DNA from: Savagea serpentis
Lineage (GTDB): Bacteria; Bacillota; Bacilli; Bacillales_A; Planococcaceae
Direction: 5' to 3'
DNA: 64,000 bases
Assembly: GCF_015351395.1 (NCBI RefSeq)
Contig: NZ_JADKPV010000001.1
Location: 124,001 to 188,000 of the forward strand
The translations under genes were made by a program, and so were the position numbers. Shown piece by piece: positions 1-9,590 of the stretch. A model generated the notes under the pieces. It worked only from the letters and a program-made list of their open reading frames with translations. It searched no databases and was not told the origin of the DNA. Numbering within the stretch: the first letter of the stretch is position 1; each line of letters starts with the position of its first letter.

Positions 1-804
1 GTAAATGGACCACGGTGCTAACACGATGATTGACCCGAGAATTGGAATGACGTCGATGATCCAAATCACGAGCGACATGACGACAGCGTATTTCGGAATA
101 ATCAGAAGCAAGCCGACGAATGTAACGGCTAAAATAATTAAACTGACGAGCAATTGTGCTTTCATAAAACCGATGACGACTTTATTTAATCGTGCCGTCA
201 TATAGCGCACTTTTTGTGACGTTTCATCTTTTAAATGACGGAATACCATTTCTTTTAACTGTGGGAGTTCCAACATGAATAAAAAGAGGGCGATCATAAA
301 GACGATGAAGCTGACGAGAAAATTTGGAATTTCTGCGGCAATTGCTGTTAATTTATCATAGCTTAATAAGTTGATTAACGAGTCGCGCAATGAAATAATA
401 AAGTTGTTCAGCTCGACTTGAATCGCTTTGACAAATTCATCAGGCATCCCTGCTGAAAATTTAAAGAAACGGTCTTGTGTCTCGTTCCAGGCGAGGATGA
501 GTGAGTTAATATGAGCGGGCGCATCTTTCACAAAATTGATAATCCGTGCAATTAAACTCGTCACAGTGAAATAAATCGCTAAAATAATGATTGAAATGAC
601 GAAAATATAAACAGAAATAACAGAAACTTTGCGAGAAATTTGAATGCGTGTTTCAACAAATCGTACGAGTGGTTCAATGAGCATCGCCATGAGTAAAGCT
701 AAAATGATTGGAATTGAAACAGGCACGATAAAATATAAACTAATGGCGATCGCAATAATCGAAAGTGTGATGAGCACATTTCGTTTTGTTAAAATTTTCG
801 ACAA
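1..804 (-). CDS. AI-2E family transporter / YtvI-like permease (C-terminus off window)
   Basis: The 268 visible codons encode a very hydrophobic integral membrane protein. The N-terminus has two closely spaced membrane segments (about residues 10-45), then another at 60-85. A more polar central stretch follows (about 90-145). The C-terminal part holds hydrophobic helices and the motif DVIPILGSIIV, typical of the AI-2E/PerM/YtvI exporter family. The start is a TTG 8 bases after a GGAGGGG ribosome site; there is no better ATG. Perhaps 80-100 C-terminal residues are missing beyond position 1. In Bacillus the relative YtvI is linked to sporulation, but the family is broad and includes antiporters. 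The substrate cannot be told from sequence. The family call is firm, the subfamily call tentative. Confidence 0.75.
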   Translation of the reverse strand, partial: MSKILTKRNVLITLSIIAIAISLYFIVPVSIPIILALLMAMLIEPLVRFVETRIQISRKVSVISVYIFVISIIILAIYFTVTSLIARIINFVKDAPAHINSLILAWNETQDRFFKFSAGMPDEFVKAIQVELNNFIISLRDSLINLLSYDKLTAIAAEIPNFLVSFIVFMIALFLFMLELPQLKEMVFRHLKDETSQKVRYMTARLNKVVIGFMKAQLLVSLIILAVTFVGLLLIIPKYAVVMSLVIWIIDVIPILGSIIVLAPWSIY

Positions 805-871
805 CGTGAACCCCTCCGTGAATGGTAATCTCCTATTATTATAACGGAGTCTATTTCATTTGAATACTGTT

Positions 872-912
872 AACAAAAGAAAAAGAGACTCACTTGAAGT
901 GAAGTCTCTTTC
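872..912 (-). terminator. Rho-independent terminator of yugN
   Basis: On the minus strand an 8-bp stem (AAGAGACT/AGTCTCTT), extended by CACT/AGTG with a one-base bulge, is followed by a T-rich run. It lies just after the yugN stop codon and separates it from the permease gene downstream on the same strand. Confidence 0.75.
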
Positions 913-918
913 AACGAA

Positions 919-1281
919 TTACGCTTGCACGTAAGGTTTTAATTCTTCTAATACTTGTTGTAATGTTTTTTCGCAATCTTTTACGAGGTTTTCAGGGAAC
1001 ACTTCATCTTCGCCATACTCTACGCCGAATGGGTAGTAGTGTTTGCCGAGTACTGGTTTTTTTAGCGTGATTTCTGCTTGACCAGATCCGATATCTCCAT
1101 CTTCAGTGTATCCGAATACACGTAAGTAGTATGTACCTTCTTTGATGACATACTTTTTGTCAAATGTAATACGCTCGTAGTCCCACTGTCCATCAACGAA
1201 AAGGTCATGCTTGTGCATAATTTCTTTTAATAGACGTAAATCTACTACGAGTGACTCAAGCCCTGTATTTTCAATATACAT
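919..1281 (-). CDS. yugN: YugN-like family protein
   Basis: A 120-residue soluble protein with no signal peptide or membrane segment. It resembles the YugN-like family of Bacillales (about 115-135 residues), whose biochemical role is not established. Visible are an N-terminal MYIENTGLES, a central YYLRVFGYTEDGDIGSG segment and an acidic C-terminal part. The reading frame is open a further 40 codons upstream, but the ATG at 1281 follows an AGGAGG site by 7 bases, matches family length and is preceded by a good promoter, so I take it as the start. It is divergent from ylbC. Confidence 0.7.
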   Translation of the reverse strand: MYIENTGLESLVVDLRLLKEIMHKHDLFVDGQWDYERITFDKKYVIKEGTYYLRVFGYTEDGDIGSGQAEITLKKPVLGKHYYPFGVEYGEDEVFPENLVKDCEKTLQQVLEELKPYVQA

Positions 1282-1330
1282 TAATAAGTCCTCCTTTATA
1301 AATGGCGCAATCGTTCGCTTATACTTATTA

Positions 1331-1359
1331 ATCATAGAACAAAACATCAATAGTTGCAA
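1331..1359 (-). promoter_or_regulatory. Sigma-A-type promoter for yugN
   Basis: On the minus strand TTGCAA (1354-1359) and TATGAT (1331-1336) are separated by 17 bases, about 50 bases upstream of the yugN start. Confidence 0.6.
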
Positions 1360-1386
1360 CGCATTTCTAAATTTTTTAAGAGACTG

Positions 1387-1417
1387 TTCACAAATTGGCA
1401 ATAAAGTCGATTATACT
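1387..1417 (+). promoter_or_regulatory. Candidate promoter for ylbC
   Basis: TTCACA (1387-1392) and TATACT (1412-1417) have a 19-base spacer. The -10 is good, the -35 and spacing are weak. It shares the divergent 1282-1444 intergenic region with the yugN promoter. Confidence 0.35.
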
Positions 1418-1444
1418 AGAGATAGAATGAGAGGAGGTACCGAT

Positions 1445-2521
1445 ATGTGGAGAAAGTTTGTGTTTCCTTTTTTATTTATCATAATCATTATCGTTGTTAT
1501 GGAGACGATCAACAGTCAAATGAAAGAAAGCCAAATATTAAATAAAGAAGCTGCACAGCCGACTCCAATAAGCCCGTCAATCTCTCATCAGTTTGAACAG
1601 TATGAGGAGCTATTGGAACGTCCGAAAATCGGTTTATCGACATATGTTTCTCATCCGATTGAAGAGTGGATAGAGAAGTACGGAGAGCCGTCACGAATCG
1701 AACCGTCTTTATATGCGTATCATTGGTACATCTATCCGAAAATGCGCACGATGGTCGGTGTTAACACAGATGGTACAATCAATCAAATTTATACGATGAA
1801 TGAAGAATTAAATACAGAGCCATATCGCATTGATGAATCGGTGGAACATGTGTTAAGCACAGCGATTTTAAATACAGAAGTTGCTTTTCAACATGAAGAT
1901 AATCAATATATTTTTACATTGACGCAAGAAGATATACAGGAACGCTTATTGCTTGCGTTTCAGCAATTGAATATGCAAATTTATTTCGATGTGGAAGAAA
2001 AGAGAATCGAAGCGATACGGTTTATCGATGATGCCACTTTGCTTTTACATCAGCCATATGATTTATATTATGAAGGAACGGTATCACCACGTCCCCCTGT
2101 TTCGAGTGAACAATCGAGCGATGTATACCGAGCAGCAGAAAGGCAATTGGTCGATTTATCCAACTGGCTTCGTCTGTCGCATGCGCGCAAAAAACTAGAG
2201 TCGGATTATAGCTTGACGGTGTTTGCGAGAAGGATGAGCGAGCAGTTTGCGCTCAGTGCACTTACGGAAGAAAAGTCGGACAATTTGCCAAATCGTTTAA
2301 AACAATTTAACATTAAACATGAGAAGGCTGGAGAAAATACAGCACTCTCGTCTGGAGATGCGATTGAAGTGATGCACGGATTTTTAAATTCTCCAGAACA
2401 TCGCAAAGTGATGCTCTCGGATCAGTATACGCATATCGGAGCGAGCGTTTATGGGAATTATTATGTGCTTGAATATATTTATAAAGCGCCCGATCCAGCG
2501 GAATATGAAGAGATGAGGTAG
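1445..2521 (+). CDS. ylbC: Membrane-anchored CAP-domain protein YlbC
   Basis: A 358-residue protein. Residues about 4-19 form an N-terminal membrane anchor or signal segment. The middle (about 55-200) matches the CAP-associated N-terminal domain, with the short motif IGLSTYVSHPIEEW. The C-terminal third (about 230-340) is a CAP/SCP-like (cysteine-rich secretory/PR-1) domain with ARKK, a GEN motif and SPEHRKVML. It probably acts outside the membrane; the role of YlbC in Bacillus is unknown. The frame is open well upstream, overlapping yugN, but the ATG at 1445 has GAGGAGG 7 bases before it and starts right at the signal segment. ylbF follows 11 bases later. Confidence 0.8.
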   Translation: MWRKFVFPFLFIIIIIVVMETINSQMKESQILNKEAAQPTPISPSISHQFEQYEELLERPKIGLSTYVSHPIEEWIEKYGEPSRIEPSLYAYHWYIYPKMRTMVGVNTDGTINQIYTMNEELNTEPYRIDESVEHVLSTAILNTEVAFQHEDNQYIFTLTQEDIQERLLLAFQQLNMQIYFDVEEKRIEAIRFIDDATLLLHQPYDLYYEGTVSPRPPVSSEQSSDVYRAAERQLVDLSNWLRLSHARKKLESDYSLTVFARRMSEQFALSALTEEKSDNLPNRLKQFNIKHEKAGENTALSSGDAIEVMHGFLNSPEHRKVMLSDQYTHIGASVYGNYYVLEYIYKAPDPAEYEEMR

Positions 2522-2532
2522 GGGGAGTATAT

Positions 2533-2973
2533 ATGACGGAAGAATGGCTCGATATTTTGGAAGCTAGCGACATGCTCGCAGCCCAAATTGTACAATCGGA
2601 CCTTGTGCAACAATATTTTGAAGCGAAGCGAGCAGTGTACGGGGACGAACAGCTCGTTCAACATATAGAGCAATTTTTACAAATGAAAGAGCGTTACGAA
2701 GAAGTGCAACGCTTTGGAAAGTACCATCCGGATTACCGGGAAGTGATGACAACTGTACGCAAACAGAAGCGTGCGCTCGACTTAAATGAAAAGATTGCAA
2801 CGTATCGCCTTGCTGAAACAGAACTGCAAGGGATGTTAGATCTCGTCGGATATACGCTCGCTCAAGCGGTGTCAACGAATGTCGCGGTGGATAGTAGCAA
2901 TCCATTTTTCGAAACAAGTTCTTGTGGAACAGGCTGTGCTTCTGGAGGCGCATGTAACTGCTCTGCTTCATAA
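2533..2973 (+). CDS. ylbF: YlbF/RicF, subunit of the Y-complex
   Basis: A 146-residue, mostly helical protein of the Com_YlbF (DUF964) family. In Bacillus subtilis YlbF (RicF) forms a complex with YmcA and YaaT that binds Fe-S clusters and affects RNase Y-dependent mRNA maturation, competence, biofilm and sporulation. The C-terminal tail carries four cysteines (Cys131, 135, 141, 143) in a Gly/Ser-rich stretch, matching the cluster-ligand tail of RicF. YmcA and YaaT are not in this window. GGGGGAG lies 8 bases before the ATG. The gene is probably cotranscribed with ylbC and ends at a strong terminator. Confidence 0.88.
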   Translation: MTEEWLDILEASDMLAAQIVQSDLVQQYFEAKRAVYGDEQLVQHIEQFLQMKERYEEVQRFGKYHPDYREVMTTVRKQKRALDLNEKIATYRLAETELQGMLDLVGYTLAQAVSTNVAVDSSNPFFETSSCGTGCASGGACNCSAS

Positions 2974-2974
2974 T

Positions 2975-3018
2975 AAAAAACGACTGAATCGTGAAATTTC
3001 ACGATCCAGTCGTTTTTT
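2975..3018. terminator. Bidirectional terminator between ylbF and a convergent gene
   Basis: A long hairpin with arms CGACTG-A-ATCGTGAAA and TTTCACGAT-C-CAGTCG is flanked by A6 on the left and T7 on the right, so it can stop transcription from either side. It lies between the convergent ylbF and the gene at 3018-3782. Confidence 0.9.
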
Positions 3019-3782
3019 TAACGATCAAATGAAATGATGCCGATGACAGGATTTTCTGTAGAAGTATCGGAATGTTCGACTTCATTCATCACTTGTACAT
3101 TCAATTGATTTAAAAAAGAGATGAAGCGTCTTTGATGAGAACGCAATACATTGTCTTTCAAACGGATGATGGCAACATCGGCGTTCGGTTGATATAGATG
3201 ACCGAGCGCGCTCGAATAAGCGGCATAAGCTTTTTTTACTTCATCCTCTGTCGCAACAATCACGACTTCGTTTTGTGCATATAGATTGAAGCGGTCAAGC
3301 TGTTCTTCATATTCACTAGCAATCATGACCGACTCACAACGATTCGTCTTTTGAATAAACTCCCATAATTTCGATGGGATGAGACTGCCTTCAAAACTGC
3401 TCGGTTCATCGCCGATCATGATGAATAAAATGCGGTCGTTCAATCGTTCATGAAGCTCCTCAAGAAGGATAAATTGTGGATAGTCCGCTGTTAATTGTTC
3501 AGCTGTACGGTATTTAATCTCACCGAGTGGGAGTGGCTCTGTCGCTGGAATTGTCGTAGCGACGAGTTGCTCATCCTGCGTTACGTACACCGTTGTCGCA
3601 AAATGTTCTTCTCGTTGAAGCTCATTTAATTGCGAGCGCATAATGAATGGTGTTTCCTTATTTTGTAACAATGCTTTCGTTTCACGCGGCGTGCGTTTTA
3701 CAATCGCCTTTGAAGCTGCCCAAGCAGCAACACCCGCACTTACTGCGCCTAAAGTAATGGCCACTTTCGTTTTGTTTTTCAT
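3018..3782 (-). CDS. Unrecognised membrane-anchored protein
   Basis: A 254-residue protein I cannot assign. Residues about 5-25 (AITLGAVSAGVAAWAASKAI) form one small-residue-rich hydrophobic segment, probably a membrane anchor, followed by a basic stretch. The rest is a soluble alternating alpha/beta-like domain without an obvious catalytic motif or cysteine pattern. GAGGAGGG sits 6 bases before the ATG. It is convergent with ylbF and divergent from ylbG, so it is an independent transcription unit inserted between two genes that are adjacent in Bacillus subtilis. The open frame and ribosome site make it a real gene; function unknown. Confidence 0.75.
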   Translation of the reverse strand: MKNKTKVAITLGAVSAGVAAWAASKAIVKRTPRETKALLQNKETPFIMRSQLNELQREEHFATTVYVTQDEQLVATTIPATEPLPLGEIKYRTAEQLTADYPQFILLEELHERLNDRILFIMIGDEPSSFEGSLIPSKLWEFIQKTNRCESVMIASEYEEQLDRFNLYAQNEVVIVATEDEVKKAYAAYSSALGHLYQPNADVAIIRLKDNVLRSHQRRFISFLNQLNVQVMNEVEHSDTSTENPVIGIISFDR

Positions 3783-3867
3783 GGAAGGCCCTCCTCATAT
3801 TCCCCATACTTTTTGCACTTACCGTACCATTGTAAATGAATCATTATCAATTGTCAGCCGAATGCAG

Positions 3868-3897
3868 TTGCGACAAAATTCATTTTTATGGTATTGT
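3868..3897 (+). promoter_or_regulatory. Candidate promoter for ylbG
   Basis: TTGCGA (3868-3873), an 18-base spacer and TATTGT (3892-3897), the latter preceded by an extended TGG, 26 bases upstream of the ylbG start. Confidence 0.45.
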
Positions 3898-3923
3898 AAA
3901 GAGTAAGAAGAGAGGGGATTCAA

Positions 3924-4196
3924 TTGGTTGAACGTCAAGGTTTAATCGTTTATATTAAACAACTAAAACATGCGAAATCATTACGGAAATTTGGTCATGT
4001 TCACTACATCTCTCGCAAGATGAAATATGTACATTTATATACAGATCTCGATGATAACATGCGAGTGAAAGAACGAATTGAAAAATTACCATTTGTGAAA
4101 AAGGTCGAAGTGTCGTATCGACCTTTCGTAGACACTGAATATGAAACAGTCCGACCCGATAAAGCGAAAGAATACGATTATAAAATCGGACTGTAA
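3924..4196 (+). CDS. ylbG: UPF0298 protein YlbG
   Basis: A 90-residue protein of the YlbG/DUF2129 family, small and soluble, with the family features RQGLIVYIK at the start and a conserved RKMKYVHLY segment. The family is widespread in Bacillales and has no demonstrated function. Translation starts at a TTG preceded by AGAGGGG; no ATG is available in the conserved N-terminal region. The order ylbF-ylbG-rsmD is that of Bacillus, here interrupted by three extra genes. Its stop lies 6 bases from the stop of the convergent gene at 4203-4598, with no evident terminator between them. Confidence 0.85.
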   Translation: MVERQGLIVYIKQLKHAKSLRKFGHVHYISRKMKYVHLYTDLDDNMRVKERIEKLPFVKKVEVSYRPFVDTEYETVRPDKAKEYDYKIGL

Positions 4197-4202
4197 TTAG
4201 GT

Positions 4203-4598
4203 CTATTGGAGTGGTGGTAATAAGTGATTCAATCTTAAAATGCCCGTTACGTACTGGTAATACAGTTCATATTCTTCAAAATAAGAAGAATGTTTAATCG
4301 CAACTTGAATCGGTGTAACGTGACAGGCTTCACAATTTTGTTCGAATAAAGTGAGGCGCTTAGAAGGGCTTTCTGGATTGTACGGAATGCCTTCTAAGCA
4401 AATATATATCGGCATAAATTGACTGCTACCTGCGGGTTTCAATGCTACGGCGAAAGAACATACCGCTTTACCTTGGTGCTCCGTTATAAGGAGAAAGGCA
4501 TTGTGTATACGTGTTTGATTCGTTTTCATCAATTCAAACAACTCATAAATATCACCATATCCATGACCGAGCTTAATAAATTGTTCGTTAATTAACAT
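4203..4598 (-). CDS. Small conserved hypothetical protein (possibly DUF7147 family)
   Basis: A 131-residue soluble protein with FIKLGHGYGDIYELFELM near the N-terminus and a central PIYICLEGIPYN segment. This pattern recalls a small Bacillales family (DUF7147, I believe, sometimes mislabelled methylthioribose kinase), but I assign it from memory and only tentatively. It is far too short to be a kinase and has no nucleotide-binding loop. Three cysteines are visible besides one in YICLEG, with no metal-site spacing. GGAAA precedes the ATG. It is convergent with ylbG and divergent from the gene at 4685. Confidence 0.65.
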   Translation of the reverse strand: MLINEQFIKLGHGYGDIYELFELMKTNQTRIHNAFLLITEHQGKAVCSFAVALKPAGSSQFMPIYICLEGIPYNPESPSKRLTLFEQNCEACHVTPIQVAIKHSSYFEEYELYYQYVTGILRLNHLLPPLQ

Positions 4599-4684
4599 CG
4601 TAAGTCGTTTCCTTTCTTAAAAAACTTCGTATTAAATACTATCATAACATGAAAAATAACGACATCGAAAGGGGTGCTTGTTCG

Positions 4685-6147
4685 TTGAAATTGATGGGTC
4701 GAATCCTTTTAGTTTTGCTCATGATTAACGCAGCATTATTGTACATTCATTATAGCGATTCGGCAGTGGCAGATGGTTACGATAAAGATGCGTTGACGTA
4801 TTCGCAAGAAATTGAAGTAGAATATGATGGTACGCACTTCATCATCACACATCATTTTAAAAACTTAGCGCCGCTCGACTATGATATTGAATGGCCTAAA
4901 GGGAGTACAAATATTCAATGTGTGGAAAGTGAAATGAGTTCATGCGCACGCTCTGATGAACAATTATCTCAAATTGTAGCTGGAGAAGCGACGGAACAGA
5001 CATATCGTTATACATTGGCGAAGCCACAATCGATTGAAGGCATTCTGGAAGTCGAAAAGCCATTTGCAATGATTGCAAATGCTACACCGCAATTAACGAC
5101 AGTACATATCGTCGATGAAACGGCAAATGGTGGTATGTGGGTGACTGGTTTAGAACAAATCGGTACGCATGAACTGGAAGATTTCCACTACTTTTTATTT
5201 GCAGGCGTCGGCGAAGTGACCGATTTATTTTGGCAACAAGAAGCGACACCGCTTGCACATCGTGGCGAGCGCTTCACATTATTTGATCGCGCAGTAACGG
5301 ATGAAAAATTTGGAGAGCATATCGATGAATTGCTCGCTCAGTTCAAGTCGAAACATATGACGATCGTGTTGCATCAAGGAAAGCATAATATCGAAACAGA
5401 TCGCTTCGTAGCGCTTCCAGAATCCGAAAAAGAAAACATCGCCAACGTACTCTTTACAAAAAGTGTTCAAACCGCTTACGGCATACCTTTAGAAGAACGC
5501 AAAATCGCTGAGCTCGTCGGTTCGATTTTATTAGGAGAGCCAATCGGTACACCGCCGGCAAATGTAGCGTTTGCAAAATTAAATGAAACGTTAGCAGCGG
5601 ATGATTTAGTACGTTTGGAAAATACTTTACGTGAACCGCAAGAAGAGCCGCTGACAGCAGAGCGTTTCGATCGATTAGTCGGAGCCGCGTCACGTTCAGA
5701 AGTGAATTACTTTAGTGAAATGTTAGCAGGAGAAGCGCCAGAGCAATTATTGCTGTACGAACCAAAAGAAGTTGTGCTCGGTGAAGAAATACTACAAGAT
5801 GTGAAACCGATTAAAATGAAAGGGCAATTGTATTATCCAATCCGTCCTTTACTCGCAGCATTCGATTATGAAGTGACATCGGATGAACAGTCGATTCATG
5901 TGAAGAGTGCTGATGAAACGTATCGTTTTTCTTTAATTGATTCATTTTATGTGTATCAAGAAAAGCGTGTTAATTTAAGGCAGTCGCCATATATATTCAT
6001 TAATGGCCAATATTATTTCGAAGAGCAATCATTACTTCGAATTTTTAAGTTAATTTTTGAACATCACGAAGAAGAAATTCAAGTGAGTTCTTTACGCGCA
6101 GTCATCGAAGAAGTTGTAGAAGATGCTGAAGAAGGAAGTGCAAAAAG

Positions 6148-6151
<4 letters not shown>
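4685..6151 (+). CDS. Exported or membrane-anchored protein with C-terminal stalk-like domain
   Basis: A 488-residue protein. Residues about 5-20 (RILLVLLMINAALLYIHY) form a signal anchor. A long central region has no motif I know. The last part (about 360-465) resembles the copper amine oxidase N-terminal (stalk) domain, with paired repeats such as YYPIRPLLAAF and an INGQYYF segment. That domain is a non-catalytic extracellular module in many Firmicute wall proteins. The frame opens at an ATG at 4649, but I prefer the TTG at 4685, which has AAAGGGG 10 bases before it and starts at the signal segment. It overlaps rsmD by 4 bases (TTGA), so the two are translationally coupled. Function unknown. 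Confidence 0.75.
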
Positions 6152-7190
<1,039 letters not shown>

Positions 7191-7194
7191 TAGA

Positions 7195-7273
7195 CAATCA
7201 TCGGAAGTGAGCGAGCATTCTTGTTAACGTTTTGAATACAAGAGAGAGGCTCGCTCTTTCGATGATTTTTTAG
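7195..7273 (+). terminator. Terminator after coaD, within the coaD-ylbL gap
   Basis: AATCATCG and GAGCGAGC on the left pair with GCTCGCTC and CGATGATT on the right around a loop of about 30 bases, followed by T5. Bacillus carries ylbJ and ylbK at this point; here only the terminator is present. Confidence 0.7.
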
Positions 7274-7287
7274 AAAGGAGCCTTCCT

Positions 7288-8337
7288 GTGAGAAAGCACA
7301 TCATCCGTTTTATCGCCATGTTTGCGATTTTAATCGTATTAGCTTTTTATCCTCTGAACTATTACATTTCGAAACCAGGGGGAGCTTATGAATTGCAGCC
7401 ACTTGTCACGATTGAAGAAGTGCATCCACAGCCGAAAGGGCTTTTTCATTTAATGACGATTTCGATCGCGAAAGCGACACCTTTAACTTATGTTTATGCA
7501 CAGCTGTCGAAAGAGATGGACGTCCTCCCTGTCACTTCAGTGAAACAAGAAGAAGAAGATGACGAAGAATATTCCATCCGTCAAAAAAGATTAATGTACA
7601 ATTCGCAAAATAAAGCGAAAATCGTAGCATTTAATCGAGCGAAGCGACATTACGAAGTAAAATATAACGGCATTTACGTTATCGGGGTCGTGAAAGGAAG
7701 CGCTGCGGAAGGAATCATTCGTCCAGGAGATACGATCGTTCAAGTAAATGATTATCCATTGACAGAAAAACAAACCTTTCATCCGTACATCGAAAAAATG
7801 TTAAAAGGAGATCAATTAACATTAGTGATTGAGCGTGATGGTCAACAATTTGAGAAAGAAGTGACATTAGCCGATTTGCCAAACCGACCAGGGAAAGTAG
7901 GGCTTGGCATTCGTTATGAAGATAATGAAATTGTAGAGACGAGTCCAAATGTCGTCTTTGAAAGTTCGAGCATCGGGGGTCCTTCAGCTGGGTTAATGTT
8001 CACGTTAGAAATTATGAACCATTTGCAAGATGATGATTTGACGAAAGGTTATTCAGTCGCTGGGACGGGAGAAATATTAGAAGACGGTTCGGTCGGAAGA
8101 ATCGGCGGTATCGATTTTAAAGTGATTGCAGCTCATAAGCAAAAAATCGATATTTTTTTCGCCCCAGATGATGTTGTCTCTAAAGAGATGAAAGCACAAT
8201 ATCCCGACATTCGTTCCAATTATGAAGTAGCGGTAGAAACTGCTGAGCGGTTGAAAACACCGATGCAAATCGTTCCTGTTCGAACGATTGATGACGCGCT
8301 ACATTATTTAGAAGAATTGCCACCGAAAGCGTCTTAA
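7288..8337 (+). CDS. ylbL: PDZ-containing Lon-like serine protease YlbL
   Basis: A 349-residue protein of the YlbL/SepM type: an N-terminal membrane anchor (about 7-24), a PDZ domain (about 115-195) with GSAAEGIIRPGD, and a Lon-type peptidase domain. The Ser-Lys catalytic dyad is visible as Ser233 in GGPSAG and Lys278 in GGIDFK. It acts outside the membrane; related proteins process peptides or cleave cell-division inhibitors. The GTG start lies 8 bases after AAAGGAG. Its last codons overlap the convergent tmcAL, and the stop sits in the loop of a hairpin. Confidence 0.9.
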   Translation: MRKHIIRFIAMFAILIVLAFYPLNYYISKPGGAYELQPLVTIEEVHPQPKGLFHLMTISIAKATPLTYVYAQLSKEMDVLPVTSVKQEEEDDEEYSIRQKRLMYNSQNKAKIVAFNRAKRHYEVKYNGIYVIGVVKGSAAEGIIRPGDTIVQVNDYPLTEKQTFHPYIEKMLKGDQLTLVIERDGQQFEKEVTLADLPNRPGKVGLGIRYEDNEIVETSPNVVFESSSIGGPSAGLMFTLEIMNHLQDDDLTKGYSVAGTGEILEDGSVGRIGGIDFKVIAAHKQKIDIFFAPDDVVSKEMKAQYPDIRSNYEVAVETAERLKTPMQIVPVRTIDDALHYLEELPPKAS

Positions 8338-8352
8338 AGGCGCACCGGTGGC
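8319..8352. terminator. Hairpin spanning the overlapping stop codons of ylbL and tmcAL
   Basis: A symmetric stem-loop: GCCACCG (8319-8325) pairs with CGGTGGC (8346-8352), and inside it GCGTCT (8329-8334) pairs with AGGCGC (8338-8343) with one G-T pair and a 3-base TAA loop. The two gene stops occupy the apex. There is no T-run on either side, so an intrinsic terminator is uncertain, but it is well placed to block read-through between convergent genes. Confidence 0.6.
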
Positions 8353-9518
8353 ATCGCATAATCGACTTGGATTGAACGACAATGAGATAAGCTATTTGTC
8401 ACTTGTGTATACAGTGTCGTCGCTTTACAATCGAGCGTAAGGAGCGGATCGTCGAACTGTTTCGGATTTGTGATAAGCGGGATGGAACGGTGTTCGTTTT
8501 TTTCTTTTATCCAAGCGCGTCCTTGTTCGGTGAAGCCGAGTACTCGCGCATAATGGATTGCATTAGACGGGTCGCTCGGTGTATGGATCAAAAAATGAAC
8601 GAGCATTCGTTGAATCGCTGTCCAAGTGAAACGTTTCGTTTTGACATAGCGCATAAACTGTTCAAACGTATCATAGGAATTAGCAGCTTGTAAGAAGCGG
8701 TTTTCAATCCCTTCTCGCATGAGAAATGTGCGGTCAAATGAAGTAGACTGTTGACGCAATAGTAAAAAGCGAAGCATCGGGTAAAAAAGTTCCCAGCGCC
8801 CGAACGATGAACGGTCCGCTTCATAATCGGCGAGCGTTTCGAATGTCGCATGGGGGACGACGTTGTGAAGATTATGGATGTCATTTGAAAATAATGCGCG
8901 TCGAATTGCTGTGGCGCTCGCGATTGAGTCGTATAAAGCGGGATCGTGATAATGCGCTTGTTTGCGCGCTACAGTGTGTACGCGCATTGGTCGTTTACTT
9001 TTTGCGTTTTGCACAGCGTAATGAAAACCTAAACTATTGTTTGGCTGCTCGATTGCTAGATCGCTCGTGACATATTGTGCGAAAGCGATATTGAATGCTT
9101 TCGGGTAAGAAGAGCCTCCTTGTAACTGTTCGCGCGTCGCTGCTTGAATCAATGTTTCATGATGGACGTATTGCTCAGCAGTTCGCTCAAAAGAGGTTGC
9201 GTCTCCATTTTCACTACCGAAGCTAATCGTATCGACCCCTGCGTGAATTAATGTTTGTACGCCACCGTAGGCGAATTCGTGTGCGGCACTTACGGCAAAG
9301 CGAAACGGAAGTTCGATGACGACATCGACGCCGCTTGCAAGTGCCAATTTTGTTCTCGTCCATTTGTCCAGTAGGGCTGGTTCCCCTCTTTGCAAAAACG
9401 AACCACTCATTACCGCGACGATTGCATCGGGTTGAAGAGAGCGTTTAATTTCTTGAATTTGATGGTAATGTCCATTATGAAATGGATTATATTCTGCGAT
9501 AATTCCAACGGTTTGCAT
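8334..9518 (-). CDS. tmcAL: tRNA(Met) cytidine acetate ligase TmcAL (YlbM)
   Basis: A 394-residue protein. In Bacillus YlbM/TmcAL makes N4-acetylcytidine at the wobble position of elongator tRNA(Met) from acetate and ATP. The N-terminal nucleotidyltransferase motif is GIIAEYNPFHNGHYHQI (residues 4-20), and SGSFLQRGEPALLDKW follows. A longer frame exists upstream, but the ATG at 9518 has AAAGGAG before it and begins the conserved domain. It converges on ylbL with a 4-base overlap and is divergent from ylbN. Confidence 0.9.
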   Translation of the reverse strand: MQTVGIIAEYNPFHNGHYHQIQEIKRSLQPDAIVAVMSGSFLQRGEPALLDKWTRTKLALASGVDVVIELPFRFAVSAAHEFAYGGVQTLIHAGVDTISFGSENGDATSFERTAEQYVHHETLIQAATREQLQGGSSYPKAFNIAFAQYVTSDLAIEQPNNSLGFHYAVQNAKSKRPMRVHTVARKQAHYHDPALYDSIASATAIRRALFSNDIHNLHNVVPHATFETLADYEADRSSFGRWELFYPMLRFLLLRQQSTSFDRTFLMREGIENRFLQAANSYDTFEQFMRYVKTKRFTWTAIQRMLVHFLIHTPSDPSNAIHYARVLGFTEQGRAWIKEKNEHRSIPLITNPKQFDDPLLTLDCKATTLYTQVTNSLSHCRSIQVDYAMPPVRL

Positions 9519-9552
9519 AAGTGCTCCTTTCACGTTAAAATAGTTTCTCTTC

Positions 9553-9581
9553 ATTATAGAATGAGAATAGAAGAGTGACAA
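9553..9581 (-). promoter_or_regulatory. Sigma-A-type promoter for tmcAL
   Basis: On the minus strand TTGTCA (9576-9581) and TATAAT (9553-9558) are exactly 17 bases apart. It is back to back with the ylbN promoter; the two -35 elements are 9 bases apart. Confidence 0.7.
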
Positions 9582-9590
9582 GAAATTATC

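Noticed and set aside
1211-1444. Long upstream extension of the ylbC frame over the yugN 5' end
   Set aside because: It lacks a ribosome site, overlaps the divergent promoter region and would place 78 residues ahead of the signal anchor.
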